DNA of 64,000 bases from Leifsonia aquatica. Its GTDB lineage: Bacteria; Actinomycetota; Actinomycetes; Actinomycetales; Microbacteriaceae. Shown here piece after piece: positions 32,473 through 40,923 of this stretch; positions within the stretch are counted from its first letter, which is position 1, and the number at the start of each line of letters is the position of its first letter. Made by a program: the position numbers and the translations under genes. Below the pieces are notes generated by a model. The model had not been told where the DNA came from. It was given only the letters and a program-made list of their open reading frames with translations, and ran no database searches. The stretch covers positions 434,001-498,000 of the forward strand of contig NZ_JACHVP010000001.1 of NCBI RefSeq assembly GCF_014190775.1, read 5' to 3'.

Positions 32473-33386
32473 GCGGCTCCCGCCCACTCCAGCACGCGGA
32501 GCGCTCGGAGGGTCTGCCACCGGCTGGGCTCGCCGACCTCCTCCATCGTGATGGTGGTGCGGCCCGGGATGACGGCCTCCAGTGTCCAGCGGCCATCCGC
32601 GGCGCGCTTGCTCTCGACGAGCGCGACCGCCTCCGCGACCCGTTCGTCCGCCGGCGCGCCGGCCGCGCGCAGATGGTCGAGCCCGCGGAGCACGTCGTAG
32701 CGCCAGTAGGTCGGGAAGCGGAACGTCAGCCAGTCCTCGTCGATCAGGCTGCCGTCGCTCTTGCGGCGCATCAGGCCACGCTCCAGCAGGTACGTGTGAC
32801 CGCGGGCGATCTGCGCCGACACGTCGGTGGGGCCACCGGCGTCGCGGTAGGCGGCCAGACCCTCCAGCGCGCAGATCGTCGAGTGGAAGGAGCCGGGCTC
32901 GGTCCGGTCCTCGGAGTAGCAGTTCCAGCCGCCGTCGTCGTGCTGATCGGCGAGCAGGAGCCCGACGATCCGTTCACTGGGGGAGCAGAAGGCCGCTCCC
33001 GCGATCAGCACGCGCCCGTTGATGCAGGGCTCGACCTCGCCCTCGAAGAACGGGCTGTTGCCCCACTCCTCACCCCAGTCGACGTTCTCGCGCACGCGCT
33101 GGAGCGCAGCCGACATCCGCGGGCCGTCCGGCTCTGCGCCGAGGGTCGCAAGGAGGAGCAGGGTGTCGTCGGTCGCATCCCAGTCCTCGGGCTTCCACAC
33201 CGCGCCGCCCCAGGTGCCCGAGGCGTCCTGCGCGTCGAGCACGGCGGCGCCCCAGCCCTCGGACTCGACGGCGGCGCGGTCGGCCGCCCACGCCGGTGCC
33301 GGCTCGTGCAGGAGGTCGCGCCGGGTCTGCCAGCGGATCGAGGGGTCGCCGTCGAGGAGCCACGAGGTCACGTCCACGGCGCACAC
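32469..33386 (-). CDS. Squalene cyclase/prenyltransferase-like alpha-toroid protein
   Basis: A 305-residue protein with repeated helices and QW-like motifs (DASGTWGGAVWKPEDWDATDDTL split over repeats, DQHDDGGWNCYSEDRTEPGSFHSTI, WRYDVLRGLDHLRAAG). These are typical of the alpha/alpha-toroid fold. The length is half that of a true squalene-hopene cyclase, and no DxDD acid motif is seen, so it is not a full cyclase. The GTG at 33386 begins one base after the stop of the upstream MmyB-type regulator gene, so the two are co-transcribed. Function unknown. Confidence 0.7.
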   Translation of the reverse strand: MCAVDVTSWLLDGDPSIRWQTRRDLLHEPAPAWAADRAAVESEGWGAAVLDAQDASGTWGGAVWKPEDWDATDDTLLLLATLGAEPDGPRMSAALQRVRENVDWGEEWGNSPFFEGEVEPCINGRVLIAGAAFCSPSERIVGLLLADQHDDGGWNCYSEDRTEPGSFHSTICALEGLAAYRDAGGPTDVSAQIARGHTYLLERGLMRRKSDGSLIDEDWLTFRFPTYWRYDVLRGLDHLRAAGAPADERVAEAVALVESKRAADGRWTLEAVIPGRTTITMEEVGEPSRWQTLRALRVLEWAGAA

Positions 33387-33387
33387 G

Positions 33388-34227
33388 CTACTCCGCGAAG
33401 GACTGCGTTCCCAGCACGCTCAGCAGGGCCAGCTTCTCCGCCGCCTCGGTGTGCGGGGGCGCGGTCAGCACGAGCAGGCACTGCGAGAGGTCCTCGGTGA
33501 AGAGCGCCTGGCAGTCCAGCTCCAGCGCGCCGAGCTCGGGATGCAGGAGGGTCTTGTGGTCCTCGAACCGTCGGGCCACCTCGTGCCGCTCCCAGATCGC
33601 CGCGAACTCCGGGCTCTCGCGCAGGAGCGCCCGCACCATCTCGCCGGCCCGGGACCGCTCGCCCGCAGCGCCGTAGGCATCCCGCAGCGACGCGACCTGC
33701 GCCCGGCTCTGCCGGTCCCGGTCGTCCTCCGGGTACATCGAGCGGGCCGACTCGGGATGCGCGAACCAGCGGTACACCTCGCTCCGCTCCAGGCCGGTGA
33801 AGCCGGAGCGGTCGCCGAACAGGGCGACCGCCATCCGGTTCTGCACGAGCGTCTCGCCGACGTTGGAGAGGACCATCGCGGGGGTGTCGTCGAGGCGGTC
33901 GAGCACGCGCAGCAGCGCCGGCGGCACGTGCGCCCCGCCGAGCCGGTCCGGTGTGTTGTGGCCGGCGATCCGGTGGAGGTAGTCCCGCTCGTCCGCGGTG
34001 AGCCGCAGGGCGCGGGAGAGGCTTGCGAGCATCTGCTCGCTGGGCTGCGGTCCGCGCTGCTGCTCCAGGCGCGTGTAGTAGTCGACCGACATCGCGGCGA
34101 GCAGGGCGACCTCCTCGCGGCGCAGGCCCGGGGCGCGTCGCCGGGCGCCCGCGGAGAGCCCGACGTCGGCGGGCTGCAAGGCCTCCCGGTGGCGGCGGAG
34201 GAAGTCGGCGAGCGCGGTGCGATCCAT
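33388..34227 (-). CDS. XRE family regulator with MmyB-like ligand domain
   Basis: A 279-residue regulator. Residues 5-80 form the helix-turn-helix (LADFLRRHREALQP, RRAPGLRREEVALLAAMSVD, YYTRLEQQRGPQPS). The rest is the MmyB-like ligand domain (DTPAMVLSNVGETLVQNRMA, LHPELGALELDCQALF). Such proteins commonly control a divergent short-chain dehydrogenase gene, and here an SDR gene lies 101 bp away on the other strand. Palindromes at 34263-34300 lie in that gap. The toroid protein gene follows directly downstream. Confidence 0.92.
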   Translation of the reverse strand: MDRTALADFLRRHREALQPADVGLSAGARRRAPGLRREEVALLAAMSVDYYTRLEQQRGPQPSEQMLASLSRALRLTADERDYLHRIAGHNTPDRLGGAHVPPALLRVLDRLDDTPAMVLSNVGETLVQNRMAVALFGDRSGFTGLERSEVYRWFAHPESARSMYPEDDRDRQSRAQVASLRDAYGAAGERSRAGEMVRALLRESPEFAAIWERHEVARRFEDHKTLLHPELGALELDCQALFTEDLSQCLLVLTAPPHTEAAEKLALLSVLGTQSFAE

Positions 34228-34262
34228 GCCTCCATCATGCGCCGCGGGCGTGCCGCGAACCA

Positions 34263-34300
34263 GGGATCGCCGATCCCCCGATCACCGGGTCTCTCCCGGT
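34263..34300. promoter_or_regulatory. Two palindromes between the MmyB-type regulator and SDR genes
   Basis: GGGATC-GCC-GATCCC (34263-34277) and ACCGGG-TCTCT-CCCGGT (34284-34300) lie side by side in the divergent gap. Either may bind the regulator encoded at 33388. Confidence 0.55.
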
Positions 34301-34328
34301 CGGCGTCGTCACCGCCGAGGCTGAGGGC

Positions 34329-35108
34329 ATGGACATCACAGGAAACACCATCTTCATCCCCGGAGCGACCAGCGGCATCGGCCTCGCCCTCGCCGTCGCC
34401 CTGCATGACCGCGGCAACACGGTCGTCGTCGGTGGCCGCCGCACCGAGCTGCTCGAGCGCATCGCCGCCGAGCATCCCGGCATCGACACGGTCCGCATCG
34501 ACACCGCCGACGCCGAGAGCATCCGCATCGCGTCCGCCGCCGTGATCGAGCGCCACCCCGACCTGAATGTGCTCGTCGCGATGGCGGGCATCATGCGCGT
34601 GGAGGATTGGCGCAGCCCGGCCGGCTTCGTCGACACCGCAGAGGCCATCGTCACCACGAACCTGCTCGGCCCGATCCGGCTGATCGGCGCGTTCATCGAG
34701 CACCTGCAGACCCGGCCCGACGCGACCATCGTCACCGTCTCGTCCGGACTCGCGTTCGCGCCGCTCGCCGTGACCCCGACGTACAACGCCACCAAGGCCG
34801 CCATCCACATGCTCAGCGAGAGCATCCGCCTCCAGCTCGCCGGAACCTCCGTGCGGGTGCTGGAGCTGGAGCCGCCAGCGGTGCGCACCGGGCTGATGCC
34901 GGGCCAGGAGGACAGTCCGGTGGCCCAGCCGCTCGACGAGTTCGTCGACGAGGTCATGGGCCTCATCGAGACACAGCCGGAGGCCACCGAGCTGCAGGTC
35001 GAGCGCGTGAAGTTCCTGCGCTACGGCGAGGCCCGCGGCGACTACGCCCAGGTCGTGGCGGCGCTCAACGCCGCCGACCCGCACGGCAAGGCGGACGCCG
35101 CCGCCTAG
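34329..35108 (+). CDS. SDR family oxidoreductase (DltE-like)
   Basis: A 259-residue short-chain dehydrogenase with the cofactor motif PGATSGIG near residue 12, VAMAGIM in the centre and the catalytic Tyr/Lys in PTYNATKAAIHML, with the Ser in VSSGLAF. The first Gly of the cofactor motif is preceded by Pro (IPGATSG instead of the common TGAT), as in DltE-like members. The ATG at 34329 follows CTGAGGGC. It is divergent from the MmyB-type regulator, the usual partner of such genes. It ends before the repeat-rich gap at 35109-35397. Confidence 0.92.
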   Translation: MDITGNTIFIPGATSGIGLALAVALHDRGNTVVVGGRRTELLERIAAEHPGIDTVRIDTADAESIRIASAAVIERHPDLNVLVAMAGIMRVEDWRSPAGFVDTAEAIVTTNLLGPIRLIGAFIEHLQTRPDATIVTVSSGLAFAPLAVTPTYNATKAAIHMLSESIRLQLAGTSVRVLELEPPAVRTGLMPGQEDSPVAQPLDEFVDEVMGLIETQPEATELQVERVKFLRYGEARGDYAQVVAALNAADPHGKADAAA

Positions 35109-35140
35109 CCCACGTCCGTCGCTCCGTCGTCGCCGCCGCC

Positions 35141-35362
35141 GCCGGAACTCCGGAGAATCCCGGCCTCGCATCCCGAATCACCGTCCGAACGGCGAGCTGA
35201 GCGGCGTGTCGTGGCGAATCTCCGGAGTTCCGGAGGCGACATCCCGCTGCCCGACCGTCGGATGGTGGCGCACCGGAACTCCGGCGCCGACCGGCGCCAC
35301 GCCGCTCAGTTCGCCGTATCTCCGGTGGGCTGGGCGGCATGGCGCGAAAACTCCGGACTTCC
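35141..35362. repeat. GGAACTCC-family palindromic repeat cluster, locus 1
   Basis: The 289-bp gap between convergent genes carries no convincing gene. It holds CCGGAACTCCGGAGA (35142-35156) with its perfect inverse TCTCCGGAGTTCCGG (from 35219), and further GGAACTCC/GGACTTCC motifs near 35274 and 35349. An ACGGCGA-type unit ending CTGAGCGGCGTG occurs twice in opposite orientation (around 35190 and 35300). So at least two diverged inverted copies of a unit of about 50 bp lie here. Related loci are at 39285 and 63382. Confidence 0.75.
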
Positions 35363-35397
35363 GGCGACGGGCGCGTGTGGGAGCGACCTGGACCCGG

Positions 35398-36495
35398 CTA
35401 GTGCGACGAGCGGTCGCGGCGCTCGGTCGTCAGCCCGAGCCAGCCGGCGAGTTCGGCGATCGCGGCGTCCACGTCATCCCGCACGGCCGGCGTGAACGGC
35501 TCGTCCTCGTGCACCGCGTCGACGCGGAAGACGCCTGCCTTGCGATCCGCGGTCGCGTCGAGCTTGCCGACCAGCCGGTCCTCGTGGAGGATCGGCAGCG
35601 CGAAGTAGCCCCAGCGACGTTTCGCGGCGGGCTTGTACATCTCCAGCAGGTATTCGAAGCCGAAGAGATCCTGCGTGCGCACCCGGTCGTGCACCAGCCG
35701 GTCGAACGGCGACAGCAGCGCGGTGCGACCCGTGAACGACGCGCCCACCGCCTCCGGGTCGACCCGCCAGTCGAGGTCGCTGCCCTCCACCCGCACCGGT
35801 TCGCCCGCGTCGCCCACCAGGACGGCGCGGGCGATGCCGAGCGCACGGAGGCGGCGGGCGTCCCGCAGCGGTTTCGCCTGCTCCTCGGGCACGATCTCGA
35901 TGCCGGCCGGGTAGACGCGTTCGGCGACATCCCACGTCCGCTGCCGCCCGACGCGGCCCGCGACCGCCACCTCGCCGCGGCCCTGCAGCAGCTCCAGCAT
36001 CCTGGTCACGTTCTGGTTGTGCGTCCACCCGCTCGACTGCCACGGCACCGCCGCGGTGTCCGGGATGTCCTTCGACAGCAGCGGACCCTCGGCGCGCAGC
36101 CGGGCGAGGAGGTCCGTGCGGAACGCGTCGTTGGCCGTCAGCCACGCAGCCCAGGCGGGAACGGCGTCGGGCCAGTGCGACATGCGGTCGAGGTGGATGC
36201 CGAGGTCGGAGACGGCCCGCACCATCGCGAACGGCGGCTGCTTCGGGTCGTCCATCGCCTTCACCTCGTAGAGCAGGCGGTCGGTCTCCAGCGCGGTCTG
36301 GACCTCGTCGGGGCGGAAGGCCGGCCCGAGCCGGGTGAAGGCGATCAGCTCGGCGCTCGGCGCGACCGCAGCGGTGGGGTCGAGCTGCAGGAACGTCAGG
36401 TGCTCGACCAGCGGCACCAGTCCCTCGGGTCTCGCGGCGTCGAGGCGCTGCGCCCGCACGGCGATGCGGCGCGCCTCGTCTCGAGGGAGGATCAT
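35398..36495 (-). CDS. YcaQ-like winged-helix DNA glycosylase family protein
   Basis: A 365-residue protein of the HTH_42/YcaQ family (crosslink-repair DNA glycosylase type). Family traits are HLTFLQLDPTAAVAPSAELI, SSGWTHNQNVTRMLELLQGRGEVAVAGRVGRQRTWDVAE, SPFDRLVHDRVRTQDLFGFEY and RRWGYFALPILHEDRLVGKLD. In E. coli YcaQ unhooks interstrand DNA crosslinks; the catalytic QxD-type motif may lie within FLQLDP. It overlaps the start of the next gene downstream of it in the run by 4 bases (36492-36495). No SOS box is visible upstream. Confidence 0.85.
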   Translation of the reverse strand: MILPRDEARRIAVRAQRLDAARPEGLVPLVEHLTFLQLDPTAAVAPSAELIAFTRLGPAFRPDEVQTALETDRLLYEVKAMDDPKQPPFAMVRAVSDLGIHLDRMSHWPDAVPAWAAWLTANDAFRTDLLARLRAEGPLLSKDIPDTAAVPWQSSGWTHNQNVTRMLELLQGRGEVAVAGRVGRQRTWDVAERVYPAGIEIVPEEQAKPLRDARRLRALGIARAVLVGDAGEPVRVEGSDLDWRVDPEAVGASFTGRTALLSPFDRLVHDRVRTQDLFGFEYLLEMYKPAAKRRWGYFALPILHEDRLVGKLDATADRKAGVFRVDAVHEDEPFTPAVRDDVDAAIAELAGWLGLTTERRDRSSH

Positions 36496-37571
36496 GCGAT
36501 GCCCGCTCCCACGATCTGCTCGGCGAGCAGGTCGCCCACGAGCGGCCCCATCGTGAGGCCGGCGGCGCCGAAGCCCGCGTTGACATAGACGCCGGGATGC
36601 CCCTCCAATTCCCCGACGGAGGGCAGCTCGCCCTCGGGCAGCGGGCGGAGGCCGACCCGCGTCTCGATCACTGTCGCGTCGGCGAGGCCGGGCGCGACCG
36701 ACAGGGCGTCGGCGAGCACCTGCTGCTGCCCCGCGGCCGTGACTCGGGCGTCGAAGCCCGATCCCGTCTCCCGCGTCGCGCCGACGACCACGCGTGAGTC
36801 GTCGAACGCCACCAGGTAGTGCGGAGCGACGGGATGCACGGACGGCCAGTCGCGCGTGTCCACCCCGTCGAGGCGCAGGTGCGTGATCTGCCCGCGCTGG
36901 GGCTCGACGGGCACGCGCGCCCCGAGCCGGTCGAGCACCCGGTTGGTCCAGGCGCCCGCCGCGACGACCAGCGCGTCCGTGCGCAGCTCGCGCTCTTCGA
37001 TGCGCGGGACGCCGTCGGCGCCCACGAAGACCGTGCCGTCGATCCGCTGTGCCCCGTGCGCCTCCGCTCCGGCGAGCAGGCCGGCACGCAGCGCGCGGCC
37101 GTCGACGCGGGCGCCCCCGGCGATGTGGAGGGCGTGGAAGCCGTCCCCGAGCGGCGGGAAGAGCTCGCGCGCCGCGGCCGCGTCGATGCGGCGCACCTCG
37201 CCGATCGTGCGCGCCTGCGGTGCGCGCTCGGCGACGCGCGCCTCCGCCGCATCCACGACGGCCTCATCGCGGTTGACGATCAGCGCGCCCGTGCGGCGGA
37301 AGCCGATGTCGTCGATGCCGGCCTCGGCCAGCCGCTCGATCAGCTCGGGGTAGTAGTCGGCGCTCGCGCAGTACAGCTCGGAGAAGTCGCCCCCGGCGAC
37401 CGAGCTCCATGGCTGGATGATGCCCGCGCCGGCGTCCGTCGCTCGCCCGGTCAGCCCCGCGTCGGCGACCGTGACCGCCACGCCGCGCCGGGCGAGCGCG
37501 AAGGCGGTCGCGGCTCCGGCGACGCCGCTCCCGATCACCAGCACGCTCGAGGGCGCGACCGCTCCGCTCAC
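36492..37571 (-). CDS. FAD-dependent oxidoreductase, D-amino acid oxidase/glycine oxidase type
   Basis: A 359-residue DAO-family flavoprotein. The FAD motif is VLVIGSGVAGAATAFALARRG near residue 10, followed by GAGIIQPWSS. ALVVAAGAWTN in the middle and VYVNAGFGAAGLTMGPLVG at the C-terminus are the other FAD contacts. Members oxidise amino or imino groups of small acids. The GTG at 37571 overlaps the stop of the alpha/beta hydrolase gene by GTGA, and its own stop overlaps the YcaQ-like start by ATGA, so three genes form one coupled operon. Confidence 0.88.
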   Translation of the reverse strand: MSGAVAPSSVLVIGSGVAGAATAFALARRGVAVTVADAGLTGRATDAGAGIIQPWSSVAGGDFSELYCASADYYPELIERLAEAGIDDIGFRRTGALIVNRDEAVVDAAEARVAERAPQARTIGEVRRIDAAAARELFPPLGDGFHALHIAGGARVDGRALRAGLLAGAEAHGAQRIDGTVFVGADGVPRIEERELRTDALVVAAGAWTNRVLDRLGARVPVEPQRGQITHLRLDGVDTRDWPSVHPVAPHYLVAFDDSRVVVGATRETGSGFDARVTAAGQQQVLADALSVAPGLADATVIETRVGLRPLPEGELPSVGELEGHPGVYVNAGFGAAGLTMGPLVGDLLAEQIVGAGIA

Positions 37572-38281
37572 CGTGCGGCCGCTTCGGCGATCGCCGCCCC
37601 GAGCTCCTCGGGCCGAGTGAACATCGGCCAGTGCCCGGTCGGCAGCTCGACCACGTCGTAGCGGTCGAGGGCGCTCAGCTCGCGGCAGAATCCTTCGCCG
37701 GCCGCGACCCAGCGGCGCAGATCGGACTCCCCGAACTCGCACGCGATCACGGTCGCCGGAACGGCACGGCGGTGCGCATCGTCGCGGAGCTCGATCCCGC
37801 CGGTCACCACGCCGCCCGGCTCGGGGACGGCGGCGCGACGGAAAGCCTCGCGGAGGGGGTCGTCGAGATCCACCAGGTCCTCGTCGTCGAAGTCGTCCCA
37901 GTCCGGCAGCGGCACCTCGCCGTCGACCGGGGTCAGCCCACTCGGGATGACGTCGCCCGGCGCGAGCGGCGCCGAGTCGACGAAGACGATGCGCGCCACC
38001 CGGTCGGGCCGGGCGTCGAGGGCCGCGTTCGCGAGCGGTCCGCCTCCCGAGTGCCCGACGAGCACCACGTCGCGCGCCGACGGGTCGCCGACGGCGTCGA
38101 CCGCCGCCGTGATCGCCGCGACGTGCTCGGCGACGCCGATGCCGGCCCGGGGCGAGGTCACGGCCTCCAGCCCGGGGAGGGTCAGGGGATGCGTGTGGTG
38201 CCCGGCCGCCTCGACGGCGGGCGTCACCCGCTCCCACGCGTTCGCGTTCAGCCAGAATCCGGGGACGAGGACGATCTCCAT
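37568..38281 (-). CDS. Alpha/beta hydrolase (esterase-like)
   Basis: A 237-residue alpha/beta hydrolase of the short HNL/salicylate-esterase type. The opening MEIVLVPGFWLNANAWERV is the oxyanion strand, GHSGGGPL holds the Ser, FVDSAPL follows, and the His is in LPTGHWPMFTRPEEL. The acid residue is likely in the EFGES region. It is the first gene of the coupled three-gene operon with the DAO-type and YcaQ-like genes. It is divergent from the aldo/keto reductase gene, and a 9-bp inverted repeat lies in the 105-bp gap. Confidence 0.85.
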   Translation of the reverse strand: MEIVLVPGFWLNANAWERVTPAVEAAGHHTHPLTLPGLEAVTSPRAGIGVAEHVAAITAAVDAVGDPSARDVVLVGHSGGGPLANAALDARPDRVARIVFVDSAPLAPGDVIPSGLTPVDGEVPLPDWDDFDDEDLVDLDDPLREAFRRAAVPEPGGVVTGGIELRDDAHRRAVPATVIACEFGESDLRRWVAAGEGFCRELSALDRYDVVELPTGHWPMFTRPEELGAAIAEAAAR

Positions 38282-38328
38282 GCCCCGACGGTACTCCGGG
38301 CGACGGACATCCGCCCCGGGCCGCGCGC

Positions 38329-38357
38329 CGAGGGAGGCACTGATGCAACCTCCCTCG
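38329..38357. promoter_or_regulatory. Inverted repeat between hydrolase and aldo/keto reductase genes
   Basis: CGAGGGAGG (38329-38337) and CCTCCCTCG (38349-38357) are perfect 9-bp arms with an 11-bp spacer. The right arm covers the -35 position of a probable leaderless promoter with TACCGT at 38374-38379, 7 bases before the ATG at 38387. No regulator gene is adjacent. Confidence 0.6.
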
Positions 38358-38386
38358 CACCGGTCGAGCGGCCTACCGTGGATGCC

Positions 38387-39274
38387 ATGACCTTCGATCT
38401 GACACTCAACAACGGCGTCGTCATGCCCGCCCTCGGGCTGGGCGTCTTCCAGAGCCCGCCGGCGGAGACCAGCGCGGCCGTCGAGACCGCCCTCTCGGTC
38501 GGCTACCGCCACATCGACACCGCCGCTGCGTACCTGAACGAGCGCGAAGTGGGGGAGGGGATCCGCCGCTCGGGCCTCGACCGCTCCGACGTCTTCATCG
38601 AGACCAAGGTGTGGGTGACCGACTACGGCCGCGACGAGACGCTGCACGCGTTCGAGAAGGCGACCGGCAAGCTCGGTGTCGACCAGCTCGACCTGGTCAT
38701 CCTGCACCAGCCCGTCCCGAGCCGGTTCGAGACGACCATCGCCGCCTACCAGGCGCTCGAGACGCTGCTCGCCGACGGCCGCGTGCGTGCGATCGGCGTG
38801 AGCAACTTCACGCCCGCGCACCTCGACCGGCTGCTCGCCGAGACGGAGGTCGTGCCCGCCGTCAACCAGGTGGAGCTGCACCCCTACTTCTCGCAGCCGG
38901 ACGTACGCCAGGCCGACGAGCAGCACGGCATCGTCACCCAGGCGTGGTCGCCGATCGGCGGCATCACCTTCTACCCCGGCTGGGGCGACAAGCGGCGCAG
39001 CGTCATGGACGACCCGGAGCTCGCCGCGATCGGCGCCGACCACGGCAAGAGCGCGGCGCAGGTCATGCTGCGGTGGCATCTGCAGGAGGGGCGCTCCGCC
39101 ATCCCCAAGTCGACGAACCCCGAGCGGATCGCGCAGAACTTCGACGTCTTCGACTTCGAGCTCTCCGGCGACGAGCTGGCCCGCATCGACGCGCTGGACA
39201 CCGGCGTGCGCAGCGGCCCCGACCCGGACGTCCTCCGCGAGGAGCTCTTCCAGCGCGTCATCCCGGAGGCCTGA
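38387..39274 (+). CDS. Aldo/keto reductase (2,5-diketo-D-gluconate reductase type)
   Basis: A 295-residue NADPH-dependent reductase. The catalytic Asp, Tyr, Lys and His are visible: GYRHIDTAAAYLNE near residues 43-56, ETKVWV near 80 and LVILHQP near 110. The cofactor strand IPKSTNPERIAQNF near 245 is also typical. His is followed by Gln-Pro rather than the common Trp-Pro. The ATG follows a TACCGT box by 7 bases. It ends before the repeat cluster at 39285-39390 and converges on an SDR gene. Confidence 0.93.
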   Translation: MTFDLTLNNGVVMPALGLGVFQSPPAETSAAVETALSVGYRHIDTAAAYLNEREVGEGIRRSGLDRSDVFIETKVWVTDYGRDETLHAFEKATGKLGVDQLDLVILHQPVPSRFETTIAAYQALETLLADGRVRAIGVSNFTPAHLDRLLAETEVVPAVNQVELHPYFSQPDVRQADEQHGIVTQAWSPIGGITFYPGWGDKRRSVMDDPELAAIGADHGKSAAQVMLRWHLQEGRSAIPKSTNPERIAQNFDVFDFELSGDELARIDALDTGVRSGPDPDVLREELFQRVIPEA

Positions 39275-39284
39275 GGCCCGGGCT

Positions 39285-39390
39285 GCGGACCGCCGGAACT
39301 CCGGCGGTCCGGAGCGTGAGCCTCGATTTCGCCGGAGTTCCGGTCAGATGAGCGGCGGGTCGGCGCCGGTGTCCGGAGTTCCGGAGACCG
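39285..39390. repeat. GGAACTCC-family palindromic repeat cluster, locus 2
   Basis: A perfect palindrome at 39285-39310 has 11-bp arms (CGGACCGCCGG and CCGGCGGTCCG) around AACT. A second at 39365-39390 has 11-bp arms around AGTT with one mismatch. A single CCGGAGTTCCGG lies between them. The 146-bp gap lies between convergent genes, so the hairpins may also act as bidirectional terminators. Confidence 0.8.
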
Positions 39391-39420
39391 GCCGCAGGCG
39401 CAGGCTCGGGCGCCGTCAGC

Positions 39421-40221
39421 TCAGGATGCGTCGTTCCAAGACCAGATGTCGTCACCGCGCAGGGTGGCGTCGGCTCCGCCGTCGTCGTAGATCACCTGGC
39501 CGGCCATGTGCGTGTTCTCCACGCTGGTGAGCCAGATCAGGAGGTTGGCGATCGACTCCGGAGGCTGGTGGTAGTTGAGCGGCATCGGCACGGACGCGTC
39601 CACCATCGCGGCGCCCTCCGGTGTCGCGAGCAGGTCGGCCGTCATCGGGGTGACCACCGTGCCGGGAGCGACCGCGTTGAGCGGGATGCCGGAACCGGCC
39701 CATGCCTCGGAGATCGACTCGCGCCGCACCCAGCGGGCGAGCGCGCGCTTCGACGACGGGTAGACGATGTAGCCCGTCATCGGGTCGTCGGTCACGTAGG
39801 CCTGGGCGATCTCGAGGGCGCGCGGCTCGTCGCCGGCGAGTGCGGCCTCCACCATCTCGGCGGAGTTCGGCTGCAGCGACGCCATCGACGAGACGACCGC
39901 GGCGCGCGGGGCGTCGGACTCCCGGAGCGCCGGGAGCAGCGCCTCCAGCAGCTCGGTGACGCCGAAGTAGTTGACCGAGATGGTCTTGGCGATCGGGGCG
40001 GAGATGCCGGCGCAGGCGATCACGGCGTCGATGCGGCCTCCGGCGAGGGCGATCACAGCCTTGGCAGCCTCGGAGCGGCCGGTGCGGGTGGAGAGGTCGG
40101 CCTCGACCTCGGCGCCGCGCAGGTCGACGCCGATGACCTTCTCTCCGCGTTCGCGGAGCAGGGCGGCCGTGGTGGCGCCGATGCCCGACGCGGATCCGGT
40201 GACGACGTAGGTGCGTGTCAT
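39421..40221 (-). CDS. SDR family oxidoreductase (3-alpha-hydroxysteroid dehydrogenase-like)
   Basis: A 266-residue short-chain dehydrogenase. TGSASGIGATTAALL is the cofactor motif, VIACAGIS the NAG-like motif, VVSSMAS the catalytic Ser region, and YIVYPSSKRALARWV the Tyr/Lys pair. A long insert before the catalytic Tyr (SAEMVEAALAGDEPRALEIA) and the GTVVTPMTADLL segment match the 3-alpha-HSD/carbonyl reductase subgroup. The start has AAAGGAC upstream. It is divergent from a TetR gene with 75 bases between starts. Confidence 0.9.
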   Translation of the reverse strand: MTRTYVVTGSASGIGATTAALLRERGEKVIGVDLRGAEVEADLSTRTGRSEAAKAVIALAGGRIDAVIACAGISAPIAKTISVNYFGVTELLEALLPALRESDAPRAAVVSSMASLQPNSAEMVEAALAGDEPRALEIAQAYVTDDPMTGYIVYPSSKRALARWVRRESISEAWAGSGIPLNAVAPGTVVTPMTADLLATPEGAAMVDASVPMPLNYHQPPESIANLLIWLTSVENTHMAGQVIYDDGGADATLRGDDIWSWNDAS

Positions 40222-40296
40222 GTCATGTCCTTTCTACGGGTGAACATTATTGACAGACTACGCCAAAAAAGGGTACGCAGTGCTAAGGTCGCCGCC

Positions 40297-40896
40297 GTGA
40301 CCGATTCCGCCGACCGCACGCCCGCCTCCCGTGGCCGGGGCCGCCCGTCCGTGGTCGACCACGACGCCGTCGCCGAGGCCGCCATCCTGCTCTGGACCGA
40401 GCGCGGCTACGAGCAGACCACCTGGCGCGACCTCGCCGAGGCGACCGGCGTCAGCGAGCGCACGCTGCTCCGGCACTTCCAGACCCGCGCCGCCATCGCC
40501 TGGACGGGCGTGGATGCGGCGCGCGAACGGCTCGCCGCCGCGCTCGCCGCGGCCGTTCCCGAGGAGCCGCTCGCCGACGTGCTGCGCCACGCCGTCGTGA
40601 ACTCGGTCTCGCACGACTCGGTGCGCCGCCTCGGCTCCCAGTGGGCCACCCTCGTCTCCACCGAGCCGGAGCTCGCGGCCTTCGGGCAGCGCAGCAACCT
40701 CCCGTGGACCGCCGACCTCGCCGACTACATCGCCGGTCGCGTGCCGGAGGCGCCCCGCGCCGTCGCCAACGCGGTGGCCGCCGCCTACGAGGCCGCGAGC
40801 CGCTCGGCCCTCATCGACTGGGCCGCGGGAGACGCGGGCGACCCCGCCGACGCGGTGGATGCCGCGTTGCGCTGGCTCCGCGTCACCACGCCGTGA
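40297..40896 (+). CDS. TetR family transcriptional regulator
   Basis: A 199-residue regulator. Residues about 22-72 form the TetR helix-turn-helix (AEAAILLWTERGYEQTTWRD, then GVSERTLLRHFQTRAAI). The ligand domain is all helical, with TetR_C-like layout. The GTG at 40297 follows a TAAGGT -10-like box by 7 bases, so the message may be leaderless. It is divergent from the SDR gene and is the likely repressor of it. Its stop is followed by the 61-bp repeat at 40924-40984. Confidence 0.9.
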   Translation: MTDSADRTPASRGRGRPSVVDHDAVAEAAILLWTERGYEQTTWRDLAEATGVSERTLLRHFQTRAAIAWTGVDAARERLAAALAAAVPEEPLADVLRHAVVNSVSHDSVRRLGSQWATLVSTEPELAAFGQRSNLPWTADLADYIAGRVPEAPRAVANAVAAAYEAASRSALIDWAAGDAGDPADAVDAALRWLRVTTP

Positions 40897-40923
40897 GCAT
40901 CCTCGCGCGCTGAGCATCGCCCA

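Noticed and set aside
32469-33386. Complete squalene-hopene cyclase
   Set aside because: It is about half the needed length and lacks a DxDD motif; only the toroid fold signature is supported.
35211-35495. Open frame inside the repeat-rich gap
   Set aside because: Its codons are made of the palindromic repeats and it runs into the antisense of the YcaQ-like gene; no domain or ribosome site.
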